This document shows positions 34,081 through 45,494 of a stretch of DNA of 64,000 bases, piece after piece. Numbering within the stretch: position 1 is the first letter of the stretch; the number at the start of each line of letters is the position of its first letter. Both the position numbers and the translations under genes were made by a program. This stretch comes from Angiostrongylus vasorum (taxonomy: Eukaryota > Nematoda > Chromadorea > Rhabditida > Metastrongylidae), in contig JADANN010000428.1 of assembly GCA_018806985.1 (NCBI GenBank), positions 1 to 64,000 on the forward strand, given 5' to 3'. The notes below the pieces were generated by a model. That model was not told the origin of the DNA. It was given only the letters and a program-made list of their open reading frames with translations, and did no database searches.

Positions 34081-34432
34081 AAGATGTTGCGGTCATAATA
34101 AAAAAAACATAAAAATAAGAACGTTTCAATTTCCGAAAAATGGGCTCTAGGGACGACGTGTTAAATATAATCCACGCAGGAAACGATTCTTCACTTTACC
34201 AACTTTCGATGAGCTCAGTAAATGCTTTTTATCTCACAGGAACGAAGCTTTCAATTTGGAAATTTCGACAGTCAAACATTTATCACGTTAGCAAAAGCTG
34301 AGAAATTCGAACCGTTTTCCTCGTTTTCGCGAAATAGCGGCTTGCTGGAAGTAGTTGAATAAAAACTGATAAGATTTGAACTAGTTATTTCTTTTTGAGA
34401 AGCTTTCAGGAATTTGATAAACAATCTTTGTT

Positions 34433-34470
34433 GGGCTAACATCTCGACGTGTTCATCTTCATCAGAGCCT
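34433..34470 (-). ncRNA. Hammerhead-like ribozyme, family 2
   Basis: GGCT / CTGATGA / A / stem II GATG-AACA-CGTC / GAGAT / GTT / AGCC. Stem I has four pairs and stem II four pairs with one wobble; CTGATGA is perfect. The one core deviation is GAGA in place of GAAA. It has the same extra A after the first core box as family 1. Confidence 0.55.
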
Positions 34471-34830
34471 GTAATCCGAGTCGGTGGTCTATAGTTGCTC
34501 GTTTTCTGGATGTGGCGTCTTCGTTTCGAGTGGGTTCATCCTCAATGGGGCATGTTTCCATATGAAATATTGTTATGCTTCATGCAATCCGATAATGATG
34601 CTGACTTCTGCAACGTGGATTGTCCGAATAAAGAAGTTATTATCAGCGGACTTTCACTACTATCAACAACTGGTGTCTTGTATGAAAGATCTTTGCTGGA
34701 TGAGAATGCCTCATTCGAAAAATGCTCCAATGAGAAAGATTCTAGTCGATATAAAAAACGAAGACGTCATCTCAAGAAGACCAACAACTGCGGATCATCG
34801 GAAACTGAATTTTCGTTATTCGAACCGAGG
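34433..34830. mobile_element. Foldback with Penelope-like terminus, family 2, second copy
   Basis: Arms 34433-34560 and about 34715-34830 are inverted and match the foldback at 18530-18970. The right arm lacks the outer hammerhead end. The left outer end has a good hammerhead on the minus strand (separate entry). Confidence 0.55.
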
Positions 34831-34969
34831 TGACTTCCTGACGAGGGAACTGGTCTATCCTAGGAGGTTTCGTGGAGCAATTCACTCCCATTCATGGTTC
34901 AGATTTGTTGCCTAGAAATAGGATAACTGCAGAAATCATAACTAAAAAGGAAAGCCCTCCTCGGAAAGA

Positions 34970-35085
34970 ACAATAGCGCGTTCGTTTTCCACCGCAGGCA
35001 CCTGCGGTCCGGAGTTTTGCAAATATCTCAGCATCGTTGTAGTTATATTTCGCATTATACCCTGCCATTAAAAAATAGTAGGCAG
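34970..35085 (+). repeat. M1 repeat, single arm, overlapping a gene end
   Basis: ACAATAGCGCGTTCG, GGTCCGGAGTTTTGC and ATACCCTGCCATT match the right arm of the M1 foldback. It runs into the last codons and stop of the minus-strand gene at 35068-35726. Confidence 0.6.
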
Positions 35086-35726
35086 TAAATAAAACGGTAA
35101 ACATTGTGTCAAAAGATTGTTCGCCGTTTCTGTGAAGGACTGAACAATATGGTTCATGTACGCTCTGTCCTTCTGAAGAACAGCGGCTACGTTCAGCACA
35201 CCGTCCATTTTTTCGAACAACGTTCTCTGCTTCAGACAGCCAGATTCGTTGTCCTTTGATTTTCACCTGGTCGGCTTCGTGTCCAAAGAAGTGGGCATAT
35301 CGATATTCATTACACCATATTCTGTTCCCTACCGAGTATATTTTTTGTGTTTATTTGCAAAATTTTATTTTCAATGGTCCTACACGAATTTTCAATAAAT
35401 CCTCTTTGTACTCGACCAAAATGTCGGCGCGACAAATTCTCACCACTGCAATAAAACTCTGGAAGTGATTGTCGCTGTACCGTATGATTCTGAAAACAGC
35501 ATAGCCCATTGAATAAAACCGGTACAATTGAATCTAAGCACGTGACTCTCTTTTTAATTGTAGCAATGTCACACAACATGTGGTCTTCCTTCATCCATAA
35601 AGTTGAACAACGCGATAACCTCGCTCGACCATGGGGTTTATCGTCGACTCCGATGTGGTTTCCCCTCCAAAGCTCCATCGTTCCACATCGTAATGTCGGT
35701 CAAAGTCGTCAATGTCGAACATATTC
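35068..35726 (-). CDS. Small three-exon gene, 107 codons, product unidentified
   Basis: Exon 1 (35726-35620) follows TTATCAG; its ATG at 35722 begins MFDIDDFDRHYDVERW and it ends at GTTATC in phase 1. Exon 2 (35328-35267, 21 codons) starts after CTCGGTAG and encodes NRIWCNEYRYAHFFGHEADQ, ending in phase 0 at GTGAAA. A 40-nt intron follows. Exon 3 (35226-35068) encodes RTLFEKMDGVLNVAAVL, AYMNHIVQSFTETANNLLTQ and a stop at 35068. All phases agree. No signal peptide or membrane segment is seen; exon 3 looks helical. The last roughly ten codons and the stop lie in the M1 repeat, so the original C-terminus may have been longer. I do not recognise the family. The 35267-35226 join uses a very short intron and a weak exon-2 acceptor. 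Confidence 0.5.
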
Positions 35727-36161
35727 CTGATAACAGGAGTCATATGCAATATGGTAACTAGTACGGAGCGCGCAACTCACCAAGAACTTCCTTTTTTTCA
35801 TTTCTTACGTTTCGAACACCACCACTTGACAAACAATGTTGCTTGTACTGGTATCAACTGAGCCCTTGGTGAACAGTGAATCCCCCTGCCACTGGGCAAA
35901 AATTGTAGTGTCTCGTGGAAGGCGTTGATGCACTCGCTGGTGGGTTGTCATATTCTGCACAATGGTTTAACTAAAAAGTCTAACAAGAGACTGGAAAGTT
36001 CATGAGTTCGGAATCGCACAACGAACTTGGCACTACTTGAACTTGTAATTCAACAATGCCAACAGTTTTTCATTGTAGAACGTCCAAGCTAATTTCCACC
36101 ACATTCCATCGATCGACATGCCACGCGGAGTAGCTGAGTATCGTAACTGTGTTCTCTAACT

Positions 36162-37040
36162 GTGAACACATTTCAAGAAACTAGGCCACAAATTCCTGTT
36201 GTTCCAATCCCTTCCAAGCTATTCAAATCACGCCATTTAGACCCCAATCAAACTATGTTCAATCATTTCAAGAGGGACCACATTTTTTTTCAATCAGCTG
36301 GCAGATGCATTCCCACTACATATTATAACCACCTAAAAAAGCTGCAGTATAGACGATGTATAAGCACACTCGTATTGCAAAAGAAGGTTTTCATTAAGCC
36401 TACAAACTATTTGCTACAAACAAATGTAATCTTCTTTTTAGAGACACCACGAGGGACCAATATGCACAGCTATGGCCTATACTCTTAATAAATTCATTTC
36501 ACTTAAGTTCACCTTTCAACGGCCGATTTATCAACTCTTGACTCGGAGGTGTACTTAAACTTCGGTGACGAAGATATACTTTGTTATGACGAAGAAATCA
36601 CAAGATGTCAAGCAGCCATGTGGAAAAAAATACTATAGCGTGCACCTTTACCTGTACAATGAATGAGCGAATGTTCAAAAAATCTGCAGAGGAAACACAT
36701 GGGTCGGAAAAAAAAGAAAGACAGTACGACAGCTAATGAGAGAACTGTTCCCAAAACAACAGTGGAAAAAACCAGTCCACTTTTAGCAAGGTATCTCAAG
36801 CGATCAAAACTAATACAAGAAAATGAATGCCTACACGATTTAGGCACTTCCTGCTTCCTGAGAGCGAAATTGTTGCAGGATTTAGAGCTACAAGAGAAAG
36901 AAGGGCAAGAGAAAAAAAAACGGTTGTGCAAAAAAATAAGGCACTTCTTCGAGAAAAGAAAACATGGAACAGACACAAAAAATCACACAGGGTATGATTT
37001 CTCATTAAGAACTAACACGAAAAAAAAACTTCAAATATAA
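36162..37040 (+). other. Unassigned plus-strand frames
   Basis: 36162-36488 (108 codons) is basic and has no motif. 36540-36645 encodes DSEVYLNFGDEDILCYDEEI and a stop, with coding-like composition. 36663-37040 (125 codons) is very Lys/Glu-rich and lies in A-rich DNA, so its openness is weak evidence. No splice partners were found. Confidence 0.25.
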
Positions 37041-37139
37041 GGAAAACAAGAAAATAAAACGTCAAATGACCGAAGGTAAGACTGTTTTCTACAGAATAAA
37101 TCCAAAAAAGAATCCAAAGCTAAAGTGCTGGCCAAGCCA

Positions 37140-38780
37140 CTCAACTAGTCAAGTGACGTCAGTATGCCAGTATCCCAAGTTACAGATAATTGTCCTCTGA
37201 GGTATCGCACAGATAACAGTTCGGTTGCAATGGTACTGACCCGTTTTGCAGACCATATGCCGATATATCCTACACCACCGGTGAGATTAATTAGACACCA
37301 AAACTTTGACTACTAACACTAATAATTTTGCAATCCTCTTCAAAAATCCAGTTGTGTGAAATCATTACCCAAGAAAGGGATCTTCCACGGTAAACGAGGG
37401 CTTTGAGAATTTAATACATTTTGACAGATGAAATTTACTCACCGCCATTGAGAATAAGCTGATCGTAGTCCACGAAATGCAGGAATCATTATACCTAGGC
37501 AGGATAAAGCCCTCTGAGACCGCAGACCAATTTACAATTCACGATTTCCAGCTGAAGAGCACCACCATTTCAAAATAGTATAGCTCACTTTATAATAACT
37601 TTTGAAGACGCCTAAATTCGATTACAAATTGATCTTAGAAAAGTCAATTCAAACCACTCAATTAAACATACTCCGGAATACGCTTTCTCGAAATAATCCA
37701 TTATTTAGTTCGAAATATCGGAACATACCTGTCCAGAGTAAACCTAGGACGTGAAGTTCTCATTGGTTACAAAAAGTTCTGTAGTTCCCAGCAAACTGAA
37801 AAAGACCAATTAATTTAAAAGCTTCGTTGCTGCGGCAATATGCCTACGCGAAGACGAACTTATTTTGACGCAGCTGTACGGTTGTCCAGTTTGTCGACTG
37901 TCGCTTTCCAAGACCACTCGACATGTGTGACACTATTAATTGTAATTTCACCTACGGTTTACCGCCTCATCATGGCTACGAGGTGTTCCTGCGCGTTAAT
38001 GACGTCAGTATGGCAGCATCCCAGGTTACAGATATTCTCCTCTGAGGTATATCGCAGATAACTCAACAGATCGGTTGAGATGGTACTGGGCCCGCTTTGA
38101 AGACGATGTGCCGACGTATTCTACACCATCATTGAAATTAATCAGACACAAAAACTGTCATTACTAACACTACTAGTTTTGTATTAATGTTTAGAAAGTT
38201 AGTTGTGCGCAACCGTGACCCAAGACACGAATCTTCTACGCCATAAATAAACCAGAACTTCGAGAAATTATCATCTTTCTGTAGACTAGACATACTCGCA
38301 GTCGCATGAGATTAATTTGGCTGCAGCCTTTGAGGTGCAGGAGCCACCACTGTTCCAAGACAAAGCTCTCTGAGATCGGCAACCAACAGATGATTTCCAA
38401 CTAGAGCGTTTCACCATTTCCGCATGTAATAATTCACCTTACAAGATTTTTTTGAATACTCTTCAACTCAACTACAAACTCATCCTTAGAAAAATTCAGT
38501 GCTAAAGCATTCATGTAAACATGCATCGCATGAGTTCTCTCGAAACAATCCACTACTTCTTGCATTCGAAATATCGGAACATATCTGTTCAGAGTACCCC
38601 TAGAATATGAGACACTTATTGTTCATAAGATATAGCGTAAAAAATTAAAAAAGATAGATTAATCTAGGGGATCCGCTGCTTCAGCGAATTTGCTGACGCG
38701 AAGACGAAGGCTTATTTTGAAGCAATTGTATGCTTGTTCTGCTTGTTGACTGTCGGCTTTCCAAGGCCACTTGACATATT
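37140..38780. repeat. Tandem duplication, unit about 850 bp
   Basis: 37140-37990 and 37995-38780 align with many substitutions: GACGTCAGTATG, GTTACAGATA, CTCTGAGGTAT, TTAGACAC, TTCGAAATATCGGAACAT and GCGAAGACGAA occur in both in the same order. No open frame is shared. The second unit runs into a minus-strand M2 repeat at 38795. Confidence 0.75.
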
Positions 38781-38794
38781 GTGTGACACTCCTA

Positions 38795-39130
38795 TTAATA
38801 ACCCTCCCAACGGTTTACCTCCTCGCCGTGGCTGGGAAGTGTTCCTGGGGAGTCGAGCTGCGATGTACAAAAGGGAGATTCATCCTTTCCCTAGCAGGGT
38901 CTCCCAAGCTGAGATAGGAGGCCGGCGTTTCGGTCAGGAAACCCAGCTAAGAATAAACCAATACTAGGATCCACCACCGCCCGGTTCTCAAACTACTCGT
39001 ATGATGCCAAAACTCCCTTCTGATCCAAAAGGGCGACTACCGCCCTGTGGTGGTGACGACCGGGCCGACACTAGCCTGGCCGACCTCTGGACTCCAGGGA
39101 ACCACAATGGAATCGTTAATCCTATATTCC
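38795..39130 (-). repeat. Dispersed repeat, family M2
   Basis: Reverse-orientation copy. It starts at CAACGGTTTACCTCC and ends near CCAGGGAACCACAATGG. Confidence 0.65.
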
Positions 39131-40126
39131 TAGCGATCAACCAATCAATTCACGATTTTACTTCAACATAATTTCACTCAGCCGAACAGACAAAGATAGT
39201 CGATATCTATCGCAATTATCAAGGAAAAGGAAGAAAAGAAATGCACGCAAAAGCATCGAACAAAGGACATCATCACGGTCTGCTCAGTGAACCACCGACC
39301 CGACCGACGTTGGATATGATCGCTCACGCACGATGTCATTGAGAAAGTTTTAGTGTCTCCTGACGGATAATGCTATAAAATCGGGTACGACAGGACAAAT
39401 CGGCGCCGTGACGTCATACCCATTTACAACAACGACTACCCACCAAACTATGCACCGACATGAAGCTATGACGAAAGACGAAAGTTGAAACATTCTGTAT
39501 GAGACATGCAAAAGTTTTCACTAGAAATAGACTTGAACGCTAAGACTGCACCCAGTAGAACGCCCGAACAACGTCGTAATGGGATTGCATGGATTACGAC
39601 ATAGAACGAGCATGACCGGTTAGTCAGAGCTCAGTAACTCAGTTTTCCAGAAGCCTCACTCTGCAACGCTGGATGTAGGAGTCTCACAGTGGAGAGTACC
39701 ATGACCAAATGGACCATATCACAGTGATATTAGTAAAAAAGACACACATCTTGAGCAGGATAGCACCACTAAAAGTAGAGACCAGCGTGTAATTTCGTGT
39801 CCGTAAATTCGATGCCAAACAAAACAGTAGGCGGACCATAGCCCCACGAAATCATGAATAAAACGGATTTCATCCAAGATTCTGAACAATTTTGAAACTA
39901 CAGCAGTGTTAAGAAGTCGGCGAGACTCTTTGAAAATTTCCCCATCTAACTCACAATGGTACGATCAGAAATGAACTTGGTGGCTGGTACTAAGAATAAA
40001 CTATCAAGCCTCCGCACAAAACGGGTGGGACAGCGAAAGCAGATAAATACACAAAAATGACGAAACTAAACAGAGACCAGTAAAATTAACAAAGAAAAGG
40101 CAGAGCGTGAAAAGAATCAACGAACT
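39131..40126. other. No gene seen
   Basis: No coding frame of note and no repeat from the families above. Contains several CRE/E-box-like short words, none clustered enough to call. Confidence 0.35.
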
Positions 40127-40600
40127 TGTATGCTTTTGCGGAAATGTTCCTCCGAAGTTCTTCATCTTGCGAAGCCGAAACTGCAACTGCTGCACGAAAG
40201 AACAGATGCACCATCAAGGTCTTCTGGAGAAAACAGCAGCAATGATTGTTATCGTTTGTGACGACTGAACTGTGAATTTGTGGATTTCAGGAAGCAGAAA
40301 ACATACAGGAATAAGATCCTAATAGGGATACTCACAGAGGAACTATCACAACCAGGTGCGAGAAGATTCGCATTAGCTCGAGTTGATTCTCACGGACACT
40401 GGTTCGCATTAGCTCGAGTTGATTCTCACGGACACTGGACTTCCAAGTCGGATGTCTCGGATCCTGAAGCTATTGTATTCCGCCAGTTTTCGTGAAGAAT
40501 CTAATTTTCGAAGCAGATCGTGGTGGAACAAACAGCGGATTGATTTGAGCGGCAAAAGAAGCTCATAACGAATTTTATAACCCATGTTCACATAATTCAT
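40127..40600 (-). CDS. Candidate exons with an internal 36-bp tandem repeat
   Basis: 40560-about 40440 reads LLLPLKSIRCLFHHDLLRKL, SSRKLAEYNSFRIRDIRLGS, then reaches a stop within the tandem repeat at 40367-40438. 40200-40127, after TTCTTTCGTGCAG, reads QLQFRLRKMKNFGGTFPQKH. Both may belong to the gene with exons at 40.6-41.1 kb, but phases were not resolved. Confidence 0.3.
40367..40438. repeat. Perfect 36-bp tandem duplication
   Basis: Two identical 36-bp units (40367-40402 and 40403-40438) starting TTCGCATTAGCTCGAG. The length is 12 codons, and on the plus strand the frame 40280-40495 stays open through both (FALARVDSHGHW twice). Confidence 0.95.
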
Positions 40601-40615
40601 GAGAACTAGTTCTAC

Positions 40616-41116
40616 TTATTTCCATCCAGATGCTCTTCGACTACGATTCCATGGATTTACAAACCCCGGCACGACATCGTCGGAGCCTTCGTTTCTTCCA
40701 AAAACCCCCTCATTTCTTACGTTACTAATTTCGTCAAGGATTTTTGCAACCAAGCTCGTATAAATTACAACGCGGTTTCGTCTTCATCGAAGGCAGCGAT
40801 AAGACAGAGGTAAACGATGTGAATAATTGCCCAAGTCAGGAATTCTTCCCACTTTTGCTTAAATAATCCCAGTTAACAACAAAATAACATAGGAATAAAG
40901 CAATAGTACAAAAGCGTACATCCAACTCGTTCTTTCAAAGGCCATATAATGTGAACGCAAAATCGAAGAACTACAACTGCAACACTACGCAACGACTAAT
41001 GGATGCTTACCTTGTTCAAGAAAACACGCGTTTGAAAATGTTGATGATCCGACGAGTCAGAAAAATCTTGGAATAGCAGCTTCCCCGTCGGCTCGCGCTC
41101 AACGATGTATGAGTTC
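40616..41116 (-). CDS. Membrane-protein fragment, two joined exons, product unidentified
   Basis: Exon 1 (41116-41011), after ATATTCTAG, encodes NSYIVEREPTGKLLFQDFSD and ends VFLNK at a strong GTAAGC donor, phase 0. Exon 2 starts at 40857 after TATTTAAG in phase 0: QKWEEFLTWAIIHIVYLCLI, with about 18 hydrophobic residues that could span a membrane, then FDEDETAL. One base then appears to be missing at 40769-40770. In the next frame it continues VIYTSLVAKILDEISNVRNE and RNEGSDDVVPGFVNPWN, to a GTAAAT donor at 40661 or a TAA at 40616. Upstream exons were not found. I do not recognise the family. Confidence 0.45.
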
Positions 41117-41387
41117 CTAGAATATGGTACCAATAAGTGCTCTATAGGTTGAGGCTAGGATATAGCAGAAGGAAGCACACATTTCAGTCCTGAAGAAAAC
41201 TTTACAGTAGTGAACGAGAGCTACGAAGAGTACCAACAAACACTATGTGGCGAAGTTCAAGATGTAAAAGGTGATGAGTATTCTCAAAAGAATAGGCCGG
41301 AAACACACAAGAGTTAACTATAAGTAAAACATCTAAAGCGGAGAAAATTAGTTTCACTGAGCAATGGAGTGGAGTCGAAAGGGATAC

Positions 41388-41650
41388 AAAAAGATGAAGG
41401 TCTGAGCGTTGATCAATCCCTGGGAGATGCGCTATTCATTCGATTTTATTAACCACCTTTGGAGATGAGTGAATGATGCACTGACCCAAGTGGCTTAGCG
41501 ATGTACCGGACTGGTGGAGGTAGGATGCTTCCAGCGAAGTCTGGCACCAGTTTATCGACCCCTTAAGGATGAAAAGCTTGGTCAGCCATGGTCGTGAGGA
41601 TCAACCTATGTGTATTGCAGGGTGTCTCCGACCACTGCTCTACACGCGCC
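41388..41650 (-). repeat. tRNA-like SINE, family S1, diverged
   Basis: Contains GCGTTGATCAATCCCTGGGA and GGTGTCTCCGACCACTGC in the S1 order, with many substitutions and a shortened middle. Confidence 0.6.
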
Positions 41651-42275
41651 GATAAATAACGTAGATATGAAAAACAACAAAGTTTCTATATTTATATATA
41701 CATATATATTTACGAGACCTTAACATGCCTGATATCGATTTCAGGAATGAGCGAAAGAGACTGTAAAACAGGGAGATTGCAGATGGCACCTCTAATTTTT
41801 TGCTCTTGTCCTTGTTTTGACAGCCACCTATAATACCGGCTTATTGAAAGTAACAGGTAAATAACAAATAGAACGCATATTTGTAAAACAACGATACAAA
41901 CAAATTCAACACATCAGAAAGTAGGAGAACGACAGCACCCCCCCCCCACTTGTCGATAGCCGTTCCGCCTTGGGAACGGAAATCGCAACTCAACTTCCTG
42001 GCCTTTCTAAAATAGTGGCTCATTTCAGACAATAGAAACATTGCAACCTCACACTGGAATCGACAACAAAGTAACTGCATACAAATGAAGTAATGATAAC
42101 TAGAGAAAGTCAGAAAAGAAACAGAGTATCCCACACATTAACTAAAAGATTAACCAGTAAGATGAAAGTGGAAGAAACTGAACGTACCTCACACTGGCCC
42201 CTTTCAGTATTGACAGCAGGAGATATGAACACTTCTATAGCTCAACACCGAGTTGGACACGTTGCAATGGGAATG

Positions 42276-44999
42276 TCATAAGAAGCCACAGAAGATCAGA
42301 AGTGTACGAGAGGACCTCAGAAAGAGTCGTGCAGAAGCGTACTGCTGCGTGCTGTAAACTGTCTTTGTAGATATCTTTTACGGAAGGCTCTTACTGAACC
42401 TGAACAATGAAAGACGTAATGTAAGGCATCCGAAGTCTGCAAATCAGACAGCGGTGGATTCGTTTCTGGTCTTAAAAATGCATGGATTGACCGTCGCTAC
42501 GAAAACTGAAACAATGAGGAGGAATAAAAGAGCAGACCTCAACTAGCAACATAACCATAGCAATGGGAAGCGAACTGCGAAAGACAAATATGAAGGCCGC
42601 ATTCCATGATGTAGCGAAAATCGAAATGCTTAGGAAGAAAGAAACTAGCACCTGTTGCTGAGCACGGGGTCTTCCTGAAGCACAACGGTCATCCACACTG
42701 CCCGTGGCAGCTGTTCCATTCCATCTACCAAACTCCACCGTCTCAATCACATTTCAGACACACGGCGTCGGAATCTCATATGTGTTGGACGAATGGTCTG
42801 CAATCGCATCGTTTTGAAATCTTAATCGCGTTGCCAATGCCATCCCTCTCACTTACACCTTTTGAAATGAAATCTTCCGGAAAATATTCGCCGAAATATC
42901 ATCAATGTCACGTTGATCGCAAATAGATCTTGACTTTTATAGACGTAACTCCGCTTAACTCTGAATTAACCAACGTCAAGCAATGTGACTGTGCTAAACG
43001 GAGCACTCTCTGTCGCATGTCAAAATTTGAAAGTGAAGGTTACCGCTGCAAAGGAAGCTTCTAGAGCAGAGCTCATAATGATCATCATCCTCCTATTTTT
43101 TGAATCCACGTGGGACACAACTAGTTCATAGCCCCAGAAATGCAATCGAGTTTCACCACATTCGAATTAGGTTTCAAAGTTCACAAATTGTTGCTTTACC
43201 CATGCTTTCTTCTTCCAGCAGTTGGTGAATTGTTGTACATGGCTTCTCCTCAGTTGTCTCCAAATAATCATCGTGAACACGGACATAAGATCAGTATAAG
43301 ATAAGCACGGCGTACCATTTCATAGCCCAGACGTTGCGAGTGGTGAAAAGAAAACAACGCAGTCCAAAATCTTCTGAAAAATAGGAAATGCACATGTAGC
43401 GCAGCAGTTAGAATCGTTTTGGGACACACATGTGATCGTTGCTTCCACACCACACGTTCACCAAGACTTCATCCCTCCGATCTGGTGTATTGATTCCAGA
43501 CTGTCTTCGAAGATAGCAGCATTGAGTTGATACATTGGCAATCCACCCCAAATCATCCCATAGGCTAGATTTTCATTCAAAACGATGCTCGATGAAGCCG
43601 AATCAATGGCACATCCCAGCGACTCATCAACGTCCAATGTTCTACGATGTTTTACACTTGGAAATGAGGCACGAATGGCGAAGTTATAATGACACCGTTT
43701 AATATGGAAAAAATCTTTAATTAGACCGCACTCAGGGTAGACGACGCAACACATCCAATTACGGTCGACAAATTGGTACGACCTTCATACGACAAGCTCG
43801 CCACCTCAAATCCACAAAACTTAACGATTAACTGCATCTAAAATTATAGGCCGAGTCGATCTGACCAGTACTGAGCGACATCAATGAAGAATACCAACCA
43901 TCTTAAGGATGGAGCCAAAACCAACATCCAAAATCCGCAGACCTTTGTGGATCAAGAATGCGAGGAAACGCAGTGAATATAAAAAGTAATGGAATCACAG
44001 CAACGTCGTGTGAAAAAATGTGACCACTCAAGTCACCTCCTTCAAAGGAAAGCCGACAAAGTACAACTGAATTACGACTGTGAGAAAAAATTCCTAAGAA
44101 TTAAAATGCTTCTCTAGAGTTTTACTACTACCTAATACAACCCGAAAATTAGGAGTAAATGAATAGGCACCACATAAAAGAATCAGAAAGAACTTTCAAC
44201 AAGAATTCAAGCAGAAAATACGGGCAAAAATTAGCACTGTAGTAATCAAGTTAAAAATCAAGGCGAAGGTTAAACACACAATAAAGACGAGTACGGTGAA
44301 TCGATGGAATTCAAATAGTGCTTCTTGGAAGAATTACATAGAAGAAGAAAGTAATAAGCGGTACTACAATGCTCAATTCAACATGAGTGAGGACACGCTC
44401 AGTGGGTCAAAAGCGCTGTTCATAAGACCAGTTGTTCGGCTATGAATGCACACTGTACAGACGTAGTACTAAGACTAATGAGAGAATTACTTCCGGTGAA
44501 TCGTTGAATGCCATTGCTTGAAAGTTCACGTTTCCTTTGCTTTTCAGCACGAGATATTTGAGAATCGTTAATAATACGCGTTAAAGTAGCAGCAATTTCT
44601 GCATCAGCATCGAAGTTCTGGACAGAAGATTCAGCTGCACAGAATCGGACACACATCGCCCTTTTGGTTGCGTTCGCCCTGAAGAATTCGCAAGCTGGGG
44701 TACAATAATCAAGCTAATTAACAACGTAATAAAAACCAGAGCCAGCTAGAAGTACGAATCTCAGCCTCTGCATTTCAACTTTTTTTTGTAAGCAAGAAGT
44801 CAGTTATAGGTTATAAGGCCAATAGTTTTTTAAGCGTTATCAACGAAATACGAGACACTACAGCACGACTACATTAGAAGGAAGGAGTGGATAAAAAAAT
44901 GTTCTAGATTCCGTGAACACACCTCGAGGCTCTGAGATCGGTCTGCAGTTCGTCTGGTGGCCTCTCGAAAGTGCCTTCCATTAGGAACTCCGTCAGCAA
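42276..44999 (-). CDS. Five-exon gene, product unidentified
   Basis: Exons: 44999-44923 (after ATATTTGCAG; LLTEFLMEGTFERPPDELQ), 44678-44459 (after TTCTTCAG; RAMCVRFCAAESSV, DADAEIAATLTRIINDSQIS), 42797-42652 (THMRFRRRVSE; then ETVEFGRWNGTAATGSVDD), 42436-42400 and 42358-42276 (VYSTQQYASARLFLRS, ending CGFL and TGA). Phases run 0, 2, 0, 0, 1 and all agree, provided one missing base is assumed near 42760 in exon 3. A further upstream exon is likely at 45178-about 45065 (after TTGTTTCAG; NDNFEIALNELRRSVLPQTF), though its 3' junction hits a TAA. The product is hydrophilic with a basic third exon and a hydrophobic C-terminus. No family recognised. The 1.66-kb intron contains a decayed S1 SINE and M3 sequence. 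Confidence 0.5.
43390..43645 (+). repeat. tRNA-like SINE, family S1, diverged
   Basis: Starts GCACATGTAGCGCAGCAG, has GACACACATGTGATCG, and ends near GGCACATCCCAGCGACTCATC. Lies in an intron of the minus-strand gene at 42.3-45.0 kb. Confidence 0.55.
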
Positions 45000-45494
45000 C
45001 TGCAAATATGGCATAACATTAACAGACAAAACACTTCAAACTACAACCGAAGTGACACTTATGGTGGATAAAACAAAAGTCCCTCAATAATCTGGTTTTG
45101 CTTAGATATTTTAAAGGTTTGTGGCAAAACAGAGCGCCTCAACTCATTCAGAGCAATTTCGAAATTGTCGTTACCGCCCTGAAACAACAATCGAAAACTC
45201 TCAGACACTTTCTTTTCAGAGGTAAAACCACTAAAAAAAGTGAAAGCGAATGTTCAGTTTTAGAAGTGATCAAACATATTTACAATAGAGCAAGCTCTTT
45301 ATCAAATACCGCTTATTGCACGCTGACTAGAGTAAGTGGTGAAGTGAGAACTTCAGAAACTTATAGAAGCGACATTTTGCTGTGTGCACGGAAATGTCTA
45401 GAATTTTTTCTAAACTTTACTCCAACTTATTTATTAGGAAACTTCGATGGCCCGTCCTCACCGGTTGTGCTCGTACCAGCATAATTTCTATTAT

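Noticed and set aside
35310..35678. 122-codon minus-strand frame as a gene
   Set aside because: It overlaps exon 1 of the better-supported three-exon gene in another frame and lacks its own splice logic.
36608..36976. 122-codon minus-strand frame with hydrophobic stretches
   Set aside because: It is the reverse of an A-rich, Lys-coding strand, which gives Phe/Leu runs by composition.
40367..40438. CRISPR-like repeats
   Set aside because: Only two contiguous units with no spacers, in a eukaryotic context.
45098..45484. 128-codon plus-strand frame
   Set aside because: It lies opposite a candidate minus-strand exon (45178-45065), ends in an M2 repeat and has no recognisable domain.
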